The notes under the pieces: model-generated
The model's input: the letters and a program-made list of their open reading frames with translations, nothing else
Told to the model about the DNA's origin: nothing
The model's database searches: none
Translations under genes and position numbers: made by a program
Shown here: one piece after another, positions 34,402 to 43,663 of the stretch
Numbering within the stretch: position 1 is the stretch's first letter
Layout of the letters: each line of letters starts with the position of its first letter
Assembly: GCF_012769535.1 (NCBI RefSeq)
Contig: NZ_CP046565.1
Span: forward strand, 1,812,501-1,876,500
Direction: 5' to 3'
Source: Methylococcus geothermalis
Lineage (GTDB): Bacteria; Pseudomonadota; Gammaproteobacteria; Methylococcales; Methylococcaceae
DNA: 64,000 bases

Positions 34402-35934
34402 ATGCCTCATTCTCTTGCGGACGCGCTGCGTGACGCAGCAAGCCGTTATGCTTCGTTTCCGGCGATCCTGACGGCCGATTGCTGCGTCGACTTCGCGGAA
34501 TTCGACCGTTTGTCCGACGCCATTGCCGCCGGCCTCGCCGCCCGCGGCATAGGCAAGGGCGAGCGGATCGGCCTGTACTGCGTCAACTCGGCGGAATTCG
34601 CCCTGGCCTATGCCGGCATCCTCAAGGCCGGCGCCGCGGTCGTGCCCATCAACCTGCTGCTCAGCGTCGAGGAAGTGCGTTACAACCTCGCCGATGCCGA
34701 GGTCAGCGGGCTGATCTATCATGACCAGCTTGCGGCTGATGCCGGCGCGGTACTGGAGCGCCTGTTTCCGCTGAAGATTCGTGCCTGCATCGGCGGCGAC
34801 GGCCCGGACGGGCAGGCTTGGCGGGATTTGCTGGACGAGATGGCAGCACCTCCGATCGTTGACTTCGATGCCTCGGAAGATTTGGCCGCGATCCTTTATA
34901 CCTCGGGCACCACGGGCCGGCCGAAAGGCGCGATGCTGACCCACGGCAACCTGCTGGCGAACACCGCCAGCGTGCGGGAAGCCCTGGACTGGCGGTCCGG
35001 CGAGGACCGGGTACTGGTCGTGCTGCCGATGTTCCACGCCTTCGCCGCCACCGTCGGTATGCTCACTCCGCTCACCCACGGCTGTGCCCTGGTTCCGCTG
35101 GCGAAGTTCGAACCGGATCTGGTGGCCGATACCATCGGCCGGCACGGGGCCACCCTGTTTCTCGGGGTGCCCAGCATGTATGCCTTGCTGTGCCGGCTGC
35201 GTGACGATCGAATCGCCCGGTTCGGAACCATCCGCCTGTGCGTATCCGGCGGTGCGGCCCTCCCGCCCGCGGTGATGCAGCAGTTCCAGGACCGCTTTGG
35301 TCTGCCGATCCATGAAGGCGACGGTCCCACCGAATGTTCGCCGGTCACCTGCGTCAATCCGGTGGGCGGTCCCGTCAAATGCGGCACGGTCGGCTTGCCG
35401 GTGCCGGGCGTGGAAATGAAGATCGTCGACGAGCAAGGCGCCGAACTACCCGTCGGCGAGATGGGTGAAATCGCCGTGCGCGGCGCCAATGTCTTCAAAG
35501 GCTACTGGAAACAGCCCGAAGCCACCGAGGAAAGCTTTCGCGACGGCTGGTTCCTCACCGGCGACCTGGGGCATGTCGACGAGGACGGTTATTTCAGCAT
35601 CGTCGACCGCAAGAAGGACCTCATCATCGTCAACGGCATGAACGTCTATCCAAGGGTGATCGAAGACGTCTTGTGCCGGCATCCGGCGATCCGCGAAGTG
35701 GCCGTGGTCGGCGATCCGGACCCGTTGCACGGCGAGCGGGTGGTGGCCTATGTCGTGTTGGCAACCCCCGTCACCGAGGCGGAAATCCGCGCGTGGTGCA
35801 AACCCTCCCTGGGCCGCCACGAGATTCCCCGCCGGGTCGTGGCGCTCGAACAGCTGCCGCGGAACGCCGCCGGCAAGATATTGAAACGGCAGTTGCGGCG
35901 TCAGGGCGAGGTGGAGCGAGGGGTGGACTCATGA
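34402..35934 (+). CDS. AMP-forming acyl-CoA ligase (long-chain fatty-acid type)
   Basis: A 510-residue member of the ANL superfamily, which activates carboxylic acids as acyl-adenylates and transfers them to CoA. The P-loop-like A3 motif 'ILYTSGTTGRPKGAMLTH' (~residue 170), A5 'EGDGPTECSPV' (usual YG-TE replaced by DGPTE), A7 'GWFLTGDLGHVDEDGYF', A8 'VDRKKDLIIVNGMNVYP' and the A10 lysine in 'NAAGKILKRQLR' are all present. Substrate range is not visible in the sequence. It stands near the carbamoyltransferase/diiron locus and may supply acyl-CoA for it, though on the opposite strand. Confidence 0.9.
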   Translation: MPHSLADALRDAASRYASFPAILTADCCVDFAEFDRLSDAIAAGLAARGIGKGERIGLYCVNSAEFALAYAGILKAGAAVVPINLLLSVEEVRYNLADAEVSGLIYHDQLAADAGAVLERLFPLKIRACIGGDGPDGQAWRDLLDEMAAPPIVDFDASEDLAAILYTSGTTGRPKGAMLTHGNLLANTASVREALDWRSGEDRVLVVLPMFHAFAATVGMLTPLTHGCALVPLAKFEPDLVADTIGRHGATLFLGVPSMYALLCRLRDDRIARFGTIRLCVSGGAALPPAVMQQFQDRFGLPIHEGDGPTECSPVTCVNPVGGPVKCGTVGLPVPGVEMKIVDEQGAELPVGEMGEIAVRGANVFKGYWKQPEATEESFRDGWFLTGDLGHVDEDGYFSIVDRKKDLIIVNGMNVYPRVIEDVLCRHPAIREVAVVGDPDPLHGERVVAYVVLATPVTEAEIRAWCKPSLGRHEIPRRVVALEQLPRNAAGKILKRQLRRQGEVERGVDS

Positions 35935-36212
35935 CACACGGAATCTGATTCACGGGGCTCTTTGTCGCCTCCGGTTTCCGCGGGGATCGGTCCGCCGTTC
36001 CCGCTTCGGTGCCCGTTGATTCGGTCGAACGAGCGCGGCTCGCGCTTCATGATGAACGGTGTCCTGATGTCCGCCGGTATCGATGCGATCAGCGTGTCGG
36101 CGGCGAGGGGCAGGAGTTCAACGAAAAGATGGTGTGCTTCCATTCGACGCGGGACGCCGCGGAAGAATGGATGTTCTCGTCGGCCACGGGATTTTCTTCG
36201 CGTCTGCACGGC
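35935..36212. other. intergenic region between convergent genes
   Basis: 278 bases between the acyl-CoA ligase stop and the diiron-protein stop. I see no gene, RNA or convincing hairpin; the open frames here have no coding character. Confidence 0.3.
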
Positions 36213-38165
36213 TCAAGATCGAGATCGCCAGCGGATTTGCAGAGCCCATTTCAGCGCGGTGGTTTCGAGCGACAGATAGCCGGTCCAGATTCTCTTCCAT
36301 ACCTGGCGCGAGACCTCCGCGCCCCCCTTCCGTTCCATTTCGTCCATGTAAATCATGACGGCATCCCTTGCCCGGGCGGCATGGCCGGAAGCGAGATTGT
36401 CGATGCTGAGGTGCAGCTGGATGATGGCGGGGTCGATCCCATGGTCGCGCAGCAGGTCGATCAGCCGCATGTAGCCGGCGCCGAGTCCGCTGAGTTCGAT
36501 GGCGAGATTGAGGCCGAGCAGTTCTGGGAAATAGCGGCGGGGGTGCTGGCCGATGGCGAGGAGGTAGACCGGTATGTCGAAGGCGGCATCCAGGAAGCGC
36601 GGGTCCTGGGCGAAGGCTTCGCTGGCGAACGGCGGCAGCCGGATGCCGAGGTCGTCGAGCAGGCGGCGGTAGACGTTGGGATGGTTGCGTTCGGGCCGGC
36701 CGTTGCCCAGTTCGTCGGCGTAGATTTTCAGCAGATGGCGGTCGATGGTGTCCAGGTTTTCGGCAGCCGTGGCGATGCCGGCCAGCCAGCAGCCGTCGAC
36801 CAGGATGGTGGGCGCGAGCTGGAGGATGACCCATCGGCAGAAGTCCTTGCCGATCCGGGGTGGTACGGTGAGCGGGCGGTAACGCTCGATGTCGTGCCGG
36901 TATATGGCTTCGATGCGAGCGTGGAAAGCCGCCTCATCGTAGGGAAAAAAACGGCGGTAACCTCGTTGCAGTTGCATGAACAAGCGGGTCAGGCGGAGAG
37001 TCCGTTCCACGACCTCGGTGGCTTGACCGGGGATGTCGGACGTCGATTCGGCACCCAGCAGGGCGGTGTAAAACGCACGCTTCGAGCGCGGACCGGACTT
37101 CGGCCGTTGGTTCACGCGATTCGGCCGTGGAATGAAGGCCGAGCCGGTCGCTGCCATGTCGACGCTCCGGCTCTCATCTTCGATCCAGTCCAGGCAAACC
37201 CGCCGCTCGGCGGCATCGAACACGCCGAACATCGGTCCGCCGAAGTCCATGGCGCGGATCAGGCGGCTTTCTGCCGCGCAGGTTCGGTCCAGGTAGGGCG
37301 AATCGCGCAGCGCGTCGAGCAGCGGTTCCGGACCGGCTTGCGCCAGCCAGTCATCGAGGCTGCGTCCGGCGAGCAAGACCCTGCCGTGATGGCCGAGGGC
37401 ATGGGCCCGTTTGGCCTGGACGATACTGGCCATCGCCTCCCTGGCCTGGAGTCTGCGGGCCAATTGGCCGGCGGTTTCCTGGAGCAGTTCGGTGAACGAC
37501 AGGCAGTAAAGGGACCAGCCGGCATGGACGCGACCTTCGTCGCGATCCGTGCAAGCCTCCAGCGCGGCGCGGGCCAACGCGCGGCAGCGGCCGGTTTCGG
37601 CTGCATCGTCGTCATCCCACCAATCCGGTTCCCGCAGGCCATGGGCCAGAGTCCAGCCCAGCAGTTCCGGGAAGTAGCTGCGTGGGCGATGGAACAGGCA
37701 AAGCTGGACGGCCGGCAGCGTCCAGGCGAAATCGGGAATGTTGGGAGCGTGAAAGAAGGTGGGATCGTCCAGGGGAGGCAGAGTCGCGCCGGCGAGGGTG
37801 AGCTTTGCCCGGAACTTCAAGGGAGCCGAGGTGGCGGGCTCGTCGAGGCCGACGCTGCGGCAATACAGTTCGAACAGCTGGCATTCGGCGAGGCGGTGCG
37901 CCGTGGCCGGCTGCGCGGCGCGGGCCAGCCCGATGCCATCCAGCAAAAGCGTCGGCGCCAGGGCGAGAAGCACGGTGCGCCGTCCGGCTTCTTCTGTGGG
38001 ATTGGGCCGGACCCGTGGCGACCAGGGATTCCCGAAGCTCGGGCGCGTGCTGGCCCCCACGGCCTTGGCCAGCGCCGACTCGAAGAATGCCGATGCCCCC
38101 CGAAGCGTCTCGGCATCGGCGGGACCGTGCAGCAGCGCCCGGCACAGGCTGCGCAGTCCGGTCAT
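36213..38165 (-). CDS. tandemly duplicated haem-oxygenase-like diiron protein
   Basis: A 650-residue protein of the iron-containing redox enzyme group (haem-oxygenase-like fold, Haem_oxygenas_2). The C-terminal half (~residues 370-640) has the family's metal-site segments: 'ERNHPNVYRRLLDDL' and 'IIQLHLSIDNLASGHAARAR' with Glu, His and Asp ligands. The N-terminal half repeats the same scaffold, for example 'APTLLLDGIGLA' against 'APTILVDGCWLA' and 'RPRSYFPELLGWTLA' against 'HPRRYFPELLGLNLA', but lacks the clear ligand motifs. Relatives include UndA- and BesC-like oxidases. The ATG at 38165 overlaps the carbamoyltransferase stop by four bases, so the two are coupled. Confidence 0.75.
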   Translation of the reverse strand: MTGLRSLCRALLHGPADAETLRGASAFFESALAKAVGASTRPSFGNPWSPRVRPNPTEEAGRRTVLLALAPTLLLDGIGLARAAQPATAHRLAECQLFELYCRSVGLDEPATSAPLKFRAKLTLAGATLPPLDDPTFFHAPNIPDFAWTLPAVQLCLFHRPRSYFPELLGWTLAHGLREPDWWDDDDAAETGRCRALARAALEACTDRDEGRVHAGWSLYCLSFTELLQETAGQLARRLQAREAMASIVQAKRAHALGHHGRVLLAGRSLDDWLAQAGPEPLLDALRDSPYLDRTCAAESRLIRAMDFGGPMFGVFDAAERRVCLDWIEDESRSVDMAATGSAFIPRPNRVNQRPKSGPRSKRAFYTALLGAESTSDIPGQATEVVERTLRLTRLFMQLQRGYRRFFPYDEAAFHARIEAIYRHDIERYRPLTVPPRIGKDFCRWVILQLAPTILVDGCWLAGIATAAENLDTIDRHLLKIYADELGNGRPERNHPNVYRRLLDDLGIRLPPFASEAFAQDPRFLDAAFDIPVYLLAIGQHPRRYFPELLGLNLAIELSGLGAGYMRLIDLLRDHGIDPAIIQLHLSIDNLASGHAARARDAVMIYMDEMERKGGAEVSRQVWKRIWTGYLSLETTALKWALQIRWRSRS

Positions 38166-39925
38166 GGCAGTGTCTCCGGTTTGGTGAAGAGATGATCGCC
38201 GGCGACCAGGGCATCCATGCCCGATCCCAGGAACACGGCGAAGGCGTCTTCCATGCTGTGCACCATGGGTTTCCCCATGACGTTGAAACTGGTGTTGAGC
38301 AATACCGGCACCCCGCTCAGCCGGTGGAATGCTTCCAGAAGGGCATGAAAGCGCGGATTCCAACTCTGTTTGACGGTCTGCAACCGGCCGGTACCGTCCA
38401 CATGCACCACCGCCGGCACCCGCTCCCGTGCCTCCGGCCGGAACCGCAGGGTGCGCTCCATATACCGGGATTCCTGATAGGCCTCGAACCAGTCCGGGCC
38501 GTATTCGTGCAGGATGGCGGGAGCATAGGGCCGGAAGCGTTCGCGGAACTTGACCTCGCGGTTGATGCGCTCGCCGGTTTCGGCATGCCGGGGATCGGCC
38601 AGGATGGAGCGGTTGCCGAGCGAGCGGGGGCCGAATTCGGCCTTGCCCTGAAGCCAGCCCAGGATCTTGCCTTGGGCCAGCAGTTCGGCGGCGGCGCCGA
38701 TGAGGGCATCGCCGGGGAGGTGCCGAACCGGCACACCGGCGTAGCGGGCGAAGCGTTCGATGTCCGCGGCCGCGATCTCGCTGCCGAGATAAGGGGAGAG
38801 ATGGCCCGGTTCGAAGGATTGCCCGGGGTGATCTTCCCGGAAGGCGAGCCATGCCGCCCCCAGCGCAGTGCCGTCATCGGCCGGCGCCGGCGGTACGTAC
38901 AGCGCCCGGAACGGCGTCCCGCGCGGAATCTGGCCGTTGCAGACCGAATTCAGCGCGCAGCCGCCGGCCAGCGCGAGGTGTCCGGAACATCCGCGAGCAT
39001 GGAAGTTGGTGAGCAGGCGGTTGACGGTTTCGGCGAAAAAAAGCTGGCCCGTATGGGCGAGGTCGGCGGCGGATTCCGGCGCTTGCTCGGGATGCCGCCG
39101 GCGGGATTCGAGCCGTTGCAACCGGTCGAAAAACACAGCGTGGCCGGTCTTCAGGCGCAGGCCGTCCACCTGCATCATGTCCCGCAGCCAGCCCATCACT
39201 TCCGCGTCGGCGCGCCCGTAAGAGGCGAGCCCCATGACTTTCCATTCCTCGCCGCCGAGCCAGTCGAATCCGCAGAGTTCGGTGAGCTTCATATAGTAGA
39301 ATCCCAGGCTCTGCGGTCCGTCGAGTTTGGCCACGGGGCGCAGCCGGCCGTCGCGGTAGTCGAAGAACGCCATCGACCCGGTTTCGCCGTATGAGTCGAT
39401 CACGGCGCAGGCCGCGGTCTCGAAAGGGCTGCCGTAACAGGCCAGCGCGGCATGGCTGAGGTGATGGTCGTAGGCCCGGATACGGACCGGGACGCCGGGA
39501 AAATCGCGGCGCAGGCTCCGAGCCAGGTTGAGCAGACGGCTTTTCAAGGCATGGTGCTGGGCGGCTTGCATATGGTAGAGCTGATAGGGCTCCAGCCAGG
39601 CATGGAGCCGGCGGCCCGCATTGGCGAGAATACCCTCAGGCGACAGCCATCCCGCCCAGCGGGCGAGATGCTCGTGCAGAGGGCGCGGCTCCTGCCAGTT
39701 GCAGGCAATGACGAATTCATCGGCGTCGGCGCAATGCGCCTGCAACAGCGCAGGCGTTTGGAACAGGTCGTCTGGCGGGGCGTTCAAGGCCCGCTTGCTC
39801 TGGAGCCGGCGCTCGGCGGCTTCGGCGAACAGGATGCCGCCGTCCGGACCGACGATCGCCAAGGCCGGATCGTGGTAGGTCAGGCACAGGCCGAGATAAT
39901 AGGTTCTCGCTTTTGATGGCCGCAT
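38162..39925 (-). CDS. NodU/CmcH-type O-carbamoyltransferase
   Basis: A 587-residue carbamoyltransferase, which makes carbamoyl-adenylate from carbamoyl phosphate and ATP and passes the carbamoyl group to a hydroxyl. The N-terminal Kae1-like domain has metal-binding 'YDHHLSHAALACYGS' (~residue 145), 'GGEEWKVMGLASYG' and 'ALAGGCALNSVCNG'; the C-terminal YrdC-like transferase domain begins 'AEFGPRSLGNRSILADPR' and includes 'PVLLNTSFNVMGKP'. The ATG at 39925 is preferred; an in-frame TTG lies at 39940. It is the first gene of a pair with the duplicated diiron protein and is divergent from the AlkB-like gene by 20 bases. Confidence 0.88.
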   Translation of the reverse strand: MRPSKARTYYLGLCLTYHDPALAIVGPDGGILFAEAAERRLQSKRALNAPPDDLFQTPALLQAHCADADEFVIACNWQEPRPLHEHLARWAGWLSPEGILANAGRRLHAWLEPYQLYHMQAAQHHALKSRLLNLARSLRRDFPGVPVRIRAYDHHLSHAALACYGSPFETAACAVIDSYGETGSMAFFDYRDGRLRPVAKLDGPQSLGFYYMKLTELCGFDWLGGEEWKVMGLASYGRADAEVMGWLRDMMQVDGLRLKTGHAVFFDRLQRLESRRRHPEQAPESAADLAHTGQLFFAETVNRLLTNFHARGCSGHLALAGGCALNSVCNGQIPRGTPFRALYVPPAPADDGTALGAAWLAFREDHPGQSFEPGHLSPYLGSEIAAADIERFARYAGVPVRHLPGDALIGAAAELLAQGKILGWLQGKAEFGPRSLGNRSILADPRHAETGERINREVKFRERFRPYAPAILHEYGPDWFEAYQESRYMERTLRFRPEARERVPAVVHVDGTGRLQTVKQSWNPRFHALLEAFHRLSGVPVLLNTSFNVMGKPMVHSMEDAFAVFLGSGMDALVAGDHLFTKPETLP

Positions 39926-39945
39926 CGTGAGGTTCCGCAAAGCCC

Positions 39946-41055
39946 ATGAGCATTCTATCGAAAACCCGATCGGTGGCCATTTGGCCGCTGCCGTGGTGGA
40001 CCGGCTACGGACTCAGCCTGGTGTTTCCTCTGGCCGTCCTCGGCTTTCTCGCCACCGGTCCGCACCGGCCGGCGGCTGCGCTGCTCTGGACCCTGCCCAT
40101 GCTGGGCCTTCTGCTGGCCGAGTATCTCGGGCCGGCGGAAACCCGCGTGGTGCAAGGAGATGCGCCGCATCTTTTCTTCGACGGCATCCTCTATTTGCTG
40201 GCCGGACTGCAGGTGCTGAATCTGATCCTGCTCGGCCGGCTGGTGTCGCAACTCGGCTGGACTGGATTTTCCGAAATCGTGGCGAGCCTGGCCGATTTGT
40301 TCGCGATACGGGCGATGGTCTCCGCCGATTTCGTCTGCGCGGGCATCTGTCCGGCCCATGAGCTGATGCATCGGCGCTCCCGTGTGCAACGAAGGCTGGG
40401 ACGGCTGCTGCTCGCCTCGCTCGGCTACGACCATTTCTACGTCGCGCACAAGCTGGGACATCATGCCCGGCTGGGAACGGCCGACGACCCCTCGACTGCG
40501 CACAGAGGGGAGAGCTTCGAGGATTTCTATCGGCGCGGGCTGCGCCAGCAATGGCGCATCGCCTGGTCGGACCGGCGGGGGGCGGCGGTGGCGGGGCTGG
40601 TGTTCGAACTGGCATGGCTGGCGCTCTACGCCGCGCTGTTCGGCTTGCTGGCGGCGTTGGTGCTGCTGCATCAGGCGCGAGGCGCGGTACGGACCCTGGA
40701 ATCGGTGAATTATTTCCAGCACTACGGCCTGACCGAAGATTCCGGCCAGAGCGGGGCGATCGCATGGCGCAATGATTCGGCCCTCAGCCTGTTCATGTTT
40801 CTCGGGCTCAGCCGCCATGCCGATCACCATCTTCGGCCCGGAGTGAGTTATGCGGAGTTGCGGACGACGCCGGAAGGACCGCGGATGCCTTACGGCTACA
40901 TGGGCATGGCGCTGTGGGTGCAGCGCCGGAACGACAGCTACCGTCGATGGGCCGAAGCGCACCTTGAACGGGTCACTGCTTCAGGGAGCGCTTTGTCGAC
41001 GCGGCGCACACCCGGGGTCAGGTCATCGGAAACGGGTCTCGTGGAGACGTCGTGA
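39946..41055 (+). CDS. AlkB-like membrane diiron hydroxylase
   Basis: A 369-residue integral-membrane non-haem diiron protein. All histidine boxes of alkane hydroxylases are visible: 'HELMHRR' (~residue 138), 'HKLGHHA' (~168), 'NYFQHYGL' (~263, the AlkB hallmark NYxEHYGL with Gln in place of Glu) and 'LSRHADHHLRPG' (~292). About six hydrophobic segments surround them. Family members hydroxylate terminal methyl groups or related positions of lipophilic substrates using O2. The ATG at 39946 lies only 20 bases from the divergent carbamoyltransferase start, so their promoters overlap coding sequence of each other. Confidence 0.85.
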   Translation: MSILSKTRSVAIWPLPWWTGYGLSLVFPLAVLGFLATGPHRPAAALLWTLPMLGLLLAEYLGPAETRVVQGDAPHLFFDGILYLLAGLQVLNLILLGRLVSQLGWTGFSEIVASLADLFAIRAMVSADFVCAGICPAHELMHRRSRVQRRLGRLLLASLGYDHFYVAHKLGHHARLGTADDPSTAHRGESFEDFYRRGLRQQWRIAWSDRRGAAVAGLVFELAWLALYAALFGLLAALVLLHQARGAVRTLESVNYFQHYGLTEDSGQSGAIAWRNDSALSLFMFLGLSRHADHHLRPGVSYAELRTTPEGPRMPYGYMGMALWVQRRNDSYRRWAEAHLERVTASGSALSTRRTPGVRSSETGLVETS

Positions 41056-41276
41056 GAGACGCCTGACGGATTCAGTCCCCCTCGGTTTCCGGGATTTTGC
41101 CACTGACGTCCCATTCGATGGGGTGGGCGTCATCCTCGCTCTTGCCGAGTTTGTTGCCTGGCAGGTGTTCTGGCTGCAAGGCCCTTCGGGACTTTTCGAC
41201 AGGGTTGCCGCCCCGATCGGTTGGGGTGCGCTGCTGGCGCTGTTTCGCTACGACCCGGCGATGTCCAGAGACTGGC
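41056..41276. other. intergenic region, possible gene remnant
   Basis: No gene with a good start is seen. On the plus strand about 41082-41260 stays open in one frame with protein-like composition ('FDGVGVILALAEFVAWQVFW'). On the minus strand a C-terminal-looking piece ends '...HPIEWDVSGKIPETEGD' at 41072. Either could be a decayed gene; I cannot name a family. Confidence 0.3.
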
Positions 41277-41684
41277 CTAACAGCTCGATCCGCAGGACCG
41301 GGAAAGCAGATCATCAAACTTTTGTAGGCTCTTGATGAGTGGAGTGAAAGCAAGACTTAAGCCTATGGACACACCGGTCCCGTTGGCCAGTATATCGAAG
41401 GGGTCGGTCGTCCTGATGCCGGTGAAACCCTGCAGCAGCTCAAGTAGGGTTCCCAGCGCGACGAAGAAAGCCGGCCAGCGCCAGTGGCGGGAATAACTCA
41501 GGCAAAACCAGAAGGTCAGGACCGCGTAGGCGAGGAAATGCTGGGCCTTGTCCCAACCCAGTAGGGATGGCGCCTTGGGCAACTGCGGAACGAGGGATAG
41601 AACGACGACCGCGGCGACCATGGCCCAGCCGATGCCTCGCCATAGGGCGGCGTAGCGGTAGGGGTTCGGCGTCGAATCATTCAT
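41277..41684 (-). CDS. VanZ-like membrane protein
   Basis: A 135-residue protein with about four hydrophobic segments and the VanZ-family pattern 'WDKAQHFLAYAVLTFWFCLSY' and 'GTLLELLQGFTGIRTTDPFDILANGTG' (conserved His, Glu-Leu-x-Gln and Asp-x-x-x-Asn). Function of most VanZ-like proteins is unknown; the founder gives low teicoplanin resistance. It follows nrdB by 114 bases on the same strand and may be read through from the nrd operon. Confidence 0.8.
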   Translation of the reverse strand: MNDSTPNPYRYAALWRGIGWAMVAAVVVLSLVPQLPKAPSLLGWDKAQHFLAYAVLTFWFCLSYSRHWRWPAFFVALGTLLELLQGFTGIRTTDPFDILANGTGVSIGLSLAFTPLIKSLQKFDDLLSRSCGSSC

Positions 41685-41798
41685 GCCCGCTCCCTCGATC
41701 AGGCGAAAAAAGCCGCCGGATCCCCTGCGCGAGCCAGACGGGGGAGAAAGTCTCGCGCATCGTCGGAAACCACGGCGGCCGCGTTGCTCATTGCCCGT

Positions 41799-43019
41799 TC
41801 AGTCCCAGCTCAGGGCGCCGCCGGTCTGGTACTCGGTGACCCGGGTTTCGAAGAAGTTTTTCTCCTTCTTGAGGTCCAGCACTTCGCTCATCCACGGGAA
41901 CGGATTCGACACGCCGGGATATTGCTCGGGCAGGCCGATCTGGGCGCAGCGGCGGTTGGCGATGAACTCGAGGTATTCCTTGAACATCGGTGCGTTGAGG
42001 CCCAGGATGCCGCGCGGCATGGTGTCGTAGGCGTACTGGGTTTCGATCTCCACGGCTTCGCGGATCATCCGGATCATCTCTCCCTTGAAGCCTTCCGACC
42101 ACAGGTGCGGGTTTTCGACCTTGATCTGGTTGATGACGTCGATGCCGAAGTTCATGTGCATGGACTCGTCGCGCATGATGTATTGGAACTGTTCGGCGGT
42201 GCCGGTCATCTTGTTGCGGCGGCCCATGGACAGGATCTGGGTGAAGCCGACGTAGAAGAAGATGCCTTCGAAGATCACGTAGAAGGCGATCAGCTCGCGC
42301 AGCAGGCGCTGGTCGTTCTCCACCGTGCCGGTCTTGAAATGGGGATCGGACAGGTACTGGGTGAAGGGCAGGGCCCACTCGGCCTTGCGCGCCACCGCCG
42401 GCAGCTCCCGGTACATGTTGAACACCTCGCCCTCGTCCAGCCCCAGCGACTCCACCACGTACTGGTAGGCATGGGTGTGCAGCGCCTCTTCGAAGGCTTG
42501 GCGCAGCAGGTACTGACGGCATTCCGGATTGGTGATGTGACGGTACACGGCCAGCACCAGATTGTTCGCCACCAGCGAATCGGCGGTGGAGAAGAAGCCG
42601 AGGTTGCGCTTGATGATGGTGCGCTCGTCTTCGGTCAATCCGTCGGCGCTCTTCCACAGGGCGATGTCGGCGTTCATGTTGATTTCCTGCGGCATCCAGT
42701 GGTTGGCGCAGGCGTCCAGGTACTTCTGCCAGGCCCAGTGGTACTTGAAGGGCACCAGCTGGTTGAGGTCGGCCCGGCAGTTGATGATCTTCTTGTCGTC
42801 CACCTGGATGCGGCGGGCGCCCATCTCGATGTTTTCCAGGCCGGTGGCGCCGGCGGCGGCATCGGGTAGCGCGACACTGTCGAGCGATGGTTCCGAAGCC
42901 GGGGCGGCCGGCATCGGGGCGGGTTCGGCGGCGGATTCGAAATCCAGGGTGAAGGCGGCCTTGGCCGCCGGAGTCGGCCTGGTCGTCAAGCCGGCCAAGG
43001 GATCGTCCCAATTCAGCAT
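41799..43019 (-). CDS. nrdB: ribonucleoside-diphosphate reductase, beta subunit (class Ia)
   Basis: A 406-residue R2 protein that provides the diiron-tyrosyl radical for reduction of ribonucleotides. The metal ligands and radical residue are recognisable in '[17 protein letters not shown]' (E-x2-H...Y, ~residue 181) and '[15 protein letters not shown]' (E-x2-H, ~290), with '[14 protein letters not shown]' between. Compared with E. coli NrdB it has ~60 extra N-terminal residues, rich in Ala and Pro. It is separated from nrdA by two small membrane-protein genes in the same orientation, and very probably shares the nrdA promoter. Confidence 0.95.
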   Translation of the reverse strand: MLNWDDPLAGLTTRPTPAAKAAFTLDFESAAEPAPMPAAPASEPSLDSVALPDAAAGATGLENIEMGARRIQVDDKKIINCRADLNQLVPFKYHWAWQKYLDACANHWMPQEINMNADIALWKSADGLTEDERTIIKRNLGFFSTADSLVANNLVLAVYRHITNPECRQYLLRQAFEEALHTHAYQYVVESLGLDEGEVFNMYRELPAVARKAEWALPFTQYLSDPHFKTGTVENDQRLLRELIAFYVIFEGIFFYVGFTQILSMGRRNKMTGTAEQFQYIMRDESMHMNFGIDVINQIKVENPHLWSEGFKGEMIRMIREAVEIETQYAYDTMPRGILGLNAPMFKEYLEFIANRRCAQIGLPEQYPGVSNPFPWMSEVLDLKKEKNFFETRVTEYQTGGALSWD

Positions 43020-43071
43020 GGTATTTGCTCTCTCAAAGTCGTATCGGTGTCGCTCGAGGAAACGACGCGGA

Positions 43072-43626
43072 TCAGTCGGCCGCCGGACGGTGACCCGGCA
43101 GGATTCGTTTCAGGATGCCGTTCCGGTCGACATGGTGATGCTTGATCGCCATCGCGACGTGGCCGAGCACCAGGATGGCCAGGCCCCAGCCAAGCATCGA
43201 ATGGACATCGACGAAGAATTCCGCCAGGGACTCGTTCTTTTCGACCAGGGCCGGCAGGGTGATCAGTCCGATCAGCTTGACCGGATAGCCGGACGCGGAG
43301 CTGACCGCCCACCCGCTCAGGGGCTGGGCGATCATCAGCCCGTACAAGGTCCAGTGCACCGAATGCGCCGCCTGCCTCAGGCCGGGCGACATGCCGTCCG
43401 GAAACTGCGGTGGCGGATTGAGCAGCCGCCAGGCCAGCCGGACGGTTATCAGGGCCAGCACCGCCGTGCCGAAACCCTTATGCCAGGCCATGATCAGGGC
43501 TTTTTCCGGCCCTTTGGGCAGATCGGCCACATAGAGGCCGATGAACCAGGCGAGCACGATGAGCACGGCCATGATCCAATGCAGCCATTTGGCGGTATTC
43601 GTGTATTCGTCGCGAGTCGCGTTCAT
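43072..43626 (-). CDS. cytochrome b561 family protein
   Basis: A 184-residue inner-membrane dihaem cytochrome of the bacterial b561 (CybB/YodB) type. Four hydrophobic helices carry candidate haem-ligand histidines: '[10 protein letters not shown]' (~residue 16), '[10 protein letters not shown]', 'VHWTLYGLM' and '[16 protein letters not shown]', with a final '[10 protein letters not shown]'. Such proteins pass electrons from quinol, for example to superoxide. The ATG at 43626 matches the family's N-terminus. Its place between nrdA and nrdB is unusual. Confidence 0.85.
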   Translation of the reverse strand: MNATRDEYTNTAKWLHWIMAVLIVLAWFIGLYVADLPKGPEKALIMAWHKGFGTAVLALITVRLAWRLLNPPPQFPDGMSPGLRQAAHSVHWTLYGLMIAQPLSGWAVSSASGYPVKLIGLITLPALVEKNESLAEFFVDVHSMLGWGLAILVLGHVAMAIKHHHVDRNGILKRILPGHRPAAD

Positions 43627-43663
43627 GCGGGTGCTTCCCGATCGGCAGGTCGCGGCGACGGGC

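Noticed and set aside
38166-38852. N-terminal extension of the diiron-protein frame
   Set aside because: It overlaps the carbamoyltransferase coding region in another frame, and the ATG at 38165 in a 4-base overlap is the natural start.
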